This document shows, piece by piece, positions 60,701-64,000 of a stretch of 64,000 nucleotides of DNA. Location: NCBI RefSeq assembly GCF_964199755.1, contig NC_133910.1:7772501-7836500 (forward strand), read 5' to 3'. Source of the stretch: Larus michahellis. Its lineage: Eukaryota; Chordata; Aves; Charadriiformes; Laridae. The first letter of the stretch is position 1; the number at the start of each line of letters is the position of its first letter. The translations under genes and the position numbers were made by a program. The notes under the pieces are model-generated. The model did no database searches, had not been told where the DNA came from, and saw only the letters and a program-made list of their open reading frames with translations.

Positions 60701-62773
60701 GGGACACAGCAGTGTGGACCAAGCTGTGTCCAGCTCTGGCCTCCTCTCCTCCCCTGCAGGGACTCTCATGACCATTTAGCTCCCCTGTGGCTTCTCCCTT
60801 CCCACAGATGCTGTCTGGGTTTTATAATGATGAAGTCTGCTTCTCTAGATATTTTTTTTTTTAATCTAAATTCCTTTTTCTGCTGCTGGTGCATGGGAGG
60901 GGATATCCACACGGGGAGGGATCTGTTCCCGTGCCCCTTTTATTGTGTGGGAGCTGATCATCCATGACACTGTACTCACTGCTTTTGTGTTACTTTATGG
61001 GAAAACAGCTCATCCATCACACAGCTGCAGTTTCTGCCTGCTCTCTCATCTGCTTCCTGGGGCTCTTCTTTGCCATCTAGTAAATAAGTCAGCAGCAGTG
61101 AACTGATGATTTGCAGTTCTGGATCTCAAGGTGATTTATTAACACTCCACAGAGATTAATCAATGGAGGCAAGCCAAGAACTCATCTGTCAGACGATTAT
61201 TGTAGCTTTTTTTCTACCATCAGGCTCACATTTGGACATCTTTCTCTAAGCCATTTGAAAACGCTGGTCACTGATAGTGTTTGAACCCAGCACTTCATTG
61301 GGTCAGACTTTAAAAGACATTTATGCACTAGTGTGAAATTGGAGAAAGCTGATAATTTGCCCCGTGGATCTCAGTGCTCAGCCCTCCCAGGAGAAAGTTT
61401 GGTTGCAAAGAGAAGAGGGGGGATCCCCCTGGCCAAAGTCCTCAGCTGTATTTTTGCTGGTAATCTGTTCCTTTGTTTGGACTGTGGTTGCTTTCCTCGA
61501 CTTCCAGTGATTTTTGCACAGGCAGCTGGGGCTGACATGGACTTTCTGTCAAAATCATTGCACCTTTGTAGTCATTGTTTTGAAGCTTTCTTGGGCTGTC
61601 GCCTCTATCAGTGCTGTCCTGCTAGTGCGCACTGTTGTACAGCTCGCTGTTTCCTAATGAACCTGCACTGTTAATTGCTTGGGAAGGTATTTCCCACACA
61701 ACTTTCCGTGCTTTCAAAGACACCACTGTGGTGCTGCTTGGAGATGGGGGGACTTCTCACCTCGCCACCCCTCTCAGCACCGTGCTGTTCTCAGCAGTTG
61801 ACAGCGTAGTGTGAAGCCAAGTAGGAGGGGGCTGGTAATCCTGGGTACCTTCCCCTTCCCAGGCACGGGAGTACCCATACAAGGGCAAACATGGGGAAGG
61901 GAAATGGCTTATTGTTCAGATTTAACTGGTGGTGGTGTTTGTATGGTCTTAATGTTGCTACTCTTGGAGAGAATTCAAAAGGCATTTGCTGCTCTCTGCT
62001 GCTTTCCTACAGATGGTAGCAGTTAACTCTTCGAGTCCAATACCAGCATCAGCAGGGATGTGGGATGCCCAGGCAATGGGGGATGCTGGAGCCATTGGCG
62101 ATTCCAGTGCAGAGAGCCTCTACGTTCAAGGTAAACAAGCACAAGGGTAACATCACCCCGAGGGGGTTGTTTATCACTGTGAGAGCAAAATGAGGGTGTA
62201 AATTAACATGGAACATTAGCAGCTCAATGTAGAGCTCTAATAGGAAGCTCTCTCCCATTCTTGACTTAAACTCGGTGACTTGTTAGTTATAAAAATCTCA
62301 TCTTCTAAAGAAGCATTTCTCTGTTTTCTCAATGAATAATTTACTTCCAAAATACTGTTCTTTGAGCAACAGGCTCACCTTGTCTGGAGAACAGTATTTT
62401 GGAAGTAACATGGTTGATGTTTTAGCCAGTTTGGGGATGTTCTCCTTTACTTCTAATCCAAATTAAACCGTATTTAAAAGGGAAAGAAATAGCATGCATT
62501 TATTCTCTCTTATCAGCTGGGGAGAGGCTTCCCTCTGCGCTGGATTGGCTGAGTGAGCCAAGACTCGTGCTGTATCACTTTGTTCCTGAGTAGCGTGGGA
62601 CTTCTCACAGCTTGTATTTGGTTGCATTGCCAGGCATGGAGCTGTTCGAGGAGGCCCTGCAGAAGTGGGAGCAGGCACTGACCATCAGGCAGAGGGACAG
62701 TGTGAGTACCAGCACCCCCGTGCCCTGGGACAGCAAGAAACAGCAAGAGAGCATGTCTGAGAACATCCCAGAG
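57612..62773 (+). CDS. MIGA2: MIGA2, mitoguardin 2 / FAM73B (3'-partial, 5 coding exons in window)
   Basis: Mitoguardin 2 is an outer mitochondrial membrane protein that promotes mitochondrial fusion with mitoPLD, tethers mitochondria to ER through VAP and carries lipid (family knowledge). The five exons read in frame for 226 residues of about 590. Residues 11-31 are hydrophobic (IIQALAMTVAEIPVFVYTTF). Residues 47-62 form a second membrane segment (VLFATALGTVALALAA) followed by a basic run K66, R67-R71, K72-K73. A Ser-rich cytosolic linker comes next, then GMELFEEALQKWEQAL. The FFAT motif and lipid-transfer domain would be in exons beyond the window. The start is chosen by homology (human MAFRRTEGMSMIQALAMTVA) and a good context (G at -3, G at +4). 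Confidence 0.96.
58363..58573 (+). CDS. MIGA2: MIGA2 exon 3 (second membrane segment)
   Basis: 70 codons: SVFSQLRLSPGLRKVLFATA then LGTVALALAAHQLKRRRRRK, ending RVSSVKK(G). Five consecutive Arg codons are mostly CGT. The donor gtcggc is weak but is the only one that keeps the frame with the next exon and agrees with human SVKKGYSS. Confidence 0.92.
59535..59647 (+). CDS. MIGA2: MIGA2 exon 4
   Basis: (G)YSSKRVQSPGSKSNDTLSGI then SSIEPSKHSSSSHSLAS. A Ser-rich, probably phosphorylated cytosolic linker. Acceptor actgcag, donor gtaagg. Confidence 0.95.
62013..62130 (+). CDS. MIGA2: MIGA2 exon 5
   Basis: MVAVNSSSPIPASAGMWDAQ then AMGDAGAIGDSSAESLYVQ(G). Matches the variable human segment MAVNSSSP...AESLYMQG. 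Acceptor cctacag, donor gtaaac. Confidence 0.93.
62341..62408. repeat. Perfect 21-bp inverted repeat (hairpin) in MIGA2 intron 5
   Basis: Arms 62341-62361 and 62388-62408 are exact reverse complements around a 26-base loop, which itself has a GAGC/GCTC pair. The outer flanks do not pair. Total length is 68 bases, 225 bases upstream of exon 6. Confidence 0.85.
62634..62773 (+). CDS. MIGA2: MIGA2 exon 6 (last in window)
   Basis: (G)MELFEEALQKWEQALTIRQR then DSVSTSTPVPWDSKKQQESM, ending SENIPE. Acceptor ttgccag, donor gtaggt. The next expected exon (human QRKEFAEKLESLLHRAYHLQ) is not found before the window ends. Confidence 0.94.
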
Positions 62774-64000
62774 GTAGGTCCCCACCTTTTCCCTTGCGTT
62801 TGCCAGATGGGGAACATGCCGAAAGACCAGCCTGGGTGCTGGAAGCAGTAATTAGGAGGTTAAAAGAGGAGCAAATTAAGGGCAGAGCTGGGGCAGACTG
62901 TTTAAAAGAGCTGTCTATATCTGTGGCTTCCTTATGCAATGCGAGTGGGTGTTTTTAATTTCTTTCTCTTTTTAATAAGTCTCGCCCCCTCATTCCCCAG
63001 CTTTTCTACCCACATTCCAACATCATGTCAGTCACTGTCATGCAAGTCCTCCAGCAGCAGTGGCTGCGGGAGGAAAAGGCTGTAACAAGTACAGCACTGG
63101 AGAGGAAGAAATAGCTTTTTACCAGGCAGTGTTGTGTGTGTAACTTTTCAAAGCGTTTGAAAGTGGAGGTCTTGGTGGTCACTATCGCTTCCTAGGAAGC
63201 AGAGGCCAGCTGCCTGCATGTATTAATGAGCAAAGTGAAGTGATAACTTGGTAGGAGCTAAGGATGCCCCTGCTCACTGAGCAGGTGGGTCAGGGAGGTG
63301 TGTAACTCGTTCTGCCTAAAGCTACAGAAACAAGAATTTTAGGACAACGCCTTGTTGTCTTGGACTTGAGGACTATGCAGGGAAGACCTCTGATAAGAGG
63401 AGATCCAAACTATACAGGCTCTGTGACAATCATGCAGCTAAAGAGAGCAGCTGTAGCTCAGGACTGTGAAAGGAGCTAAACTCCCAACTCTCCAGGAGTT
63501 CTCACTGGCAAAAAGTGTTCCCAGCCTCTTATAAATAGGGCCTGGAGGAGTAAGTATGTGGGATATTTGTCTTTTGTGCTGGATAATATTTACCCAAGTC
63601 AAATCTGGGTTCTTTTCTTGTTGACTGTCCTTGAAGAGTCCTGTAGTATTTCTAAAACTGACTTAAAAATGCTGATTCGTTATCAAAATAGATTTCGTGC
63701 TTCTTGTTAATGCTTCTGTCTTCTGGGTGAGATACTCATGCAGACACAGGGGTATGAAGGCAAGATGCTGTGTAAGTCTGATTTTTCTCCCTTTCTTTTT
63801 TTCTATCCTGCTGTGCTGCTTACAGCAAACTTTGCTTATGCCCAGCACCTTAATCCAAGGACTCTTACTCTGTTATCCAGTTCTGGATACTCTGTTATAT
63901 TCAACACAGGTTTTCTGATGTGATTCCCTCTTGAAATTAGGCTAAAGTCCCAAGTCAGGAGAATTAAGTGATCTGTAACTCATTAAAATACCTGTTTTTC
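62774..64000 (+). other. Start of MIGA2 intron 6 to window end
   Basis: No further MIGA2 exon, repeat or RNA gene was recognised. ORFs here are below 75 codons and match nothing I know. Confidence 0.6.

Noticed and set aside
1-64000. CRISPR arrays, operons, prophage, insertion sequences, viral insertions, tRNA or rRNA genes
   Set aside because: The window is an intron-rich vertebrate locus; no array, viral gene or structural RNA was recognised on reading both strands. Small RNA genes without strong motifs could still be missed by eye.

Overview
The window is a piece of vertebrate nuclear genome with three conserved protein-coding genes in the order NUP188 (+), SH3GLB2 (-), MIGA2 (+). This is the gene order I know from human 9q34.11. 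The genes were recognised by reading exon translations against remembered human proteins; no search was run. A bird is the most likely source: the visible part of NUP188 fits in about 26 kb, introns are short, recognisable interspersed repeats are almost absent, and the protein sequence is close to but distinct from mammalian. Another sauropsid cannot be excluded.

Layout. 1-498 is NUP188 intron. 499-25610 holds 41 coding exons of NUP188, an inner-ring nuclear pore scaffold protein. They run in frame to the stop codon; roughly the first 64 codons lie upstream of the window. The 3' UTR runs to about 26,305. 26,306-28,650 is a gene-poor gap between two convergent 3' ends. SH3GLB2 (endophilin B2) occupies about 55,290 down to 28,650 on the minus strand, with 11 coding exons giving a 402-residue protein (N-BAR plus C-terminal SH3). 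It includes a 63-nt exon and a 24-nt microexon that look like a neuron-regulated cassette pair. A CpG-rich divergent promoter lies at about 55,000-55,850. MIGA2 (mitoguardin 2) starts there on the plus strand: a non-coding first exon, then the first five coding exons (codons 1-226). The remainder is beyond the right edge.

The genes have unrelated jobs: nuclear pore scaffold, membrane-curving adaptor, and outer mitochondrial membrane lipid/fusion factor. They are linked only by position, except that SH3GLB2 and MIGA2 share a head-to-head promoter region. I saw no previously undescribed multi-gene system. The observations most worth checking are a perfect 21-bp inverted repeat in a MIGA2 intron, the regulatory motifs around the SH3GLB2 cassette exons, tandem or weak splice donors in SH3GLB2 and MIGA2, a MIGA2 upstream ORF that crosses a splice junction, and a palindromic POU-type site in SH3GLB2 intron 1.
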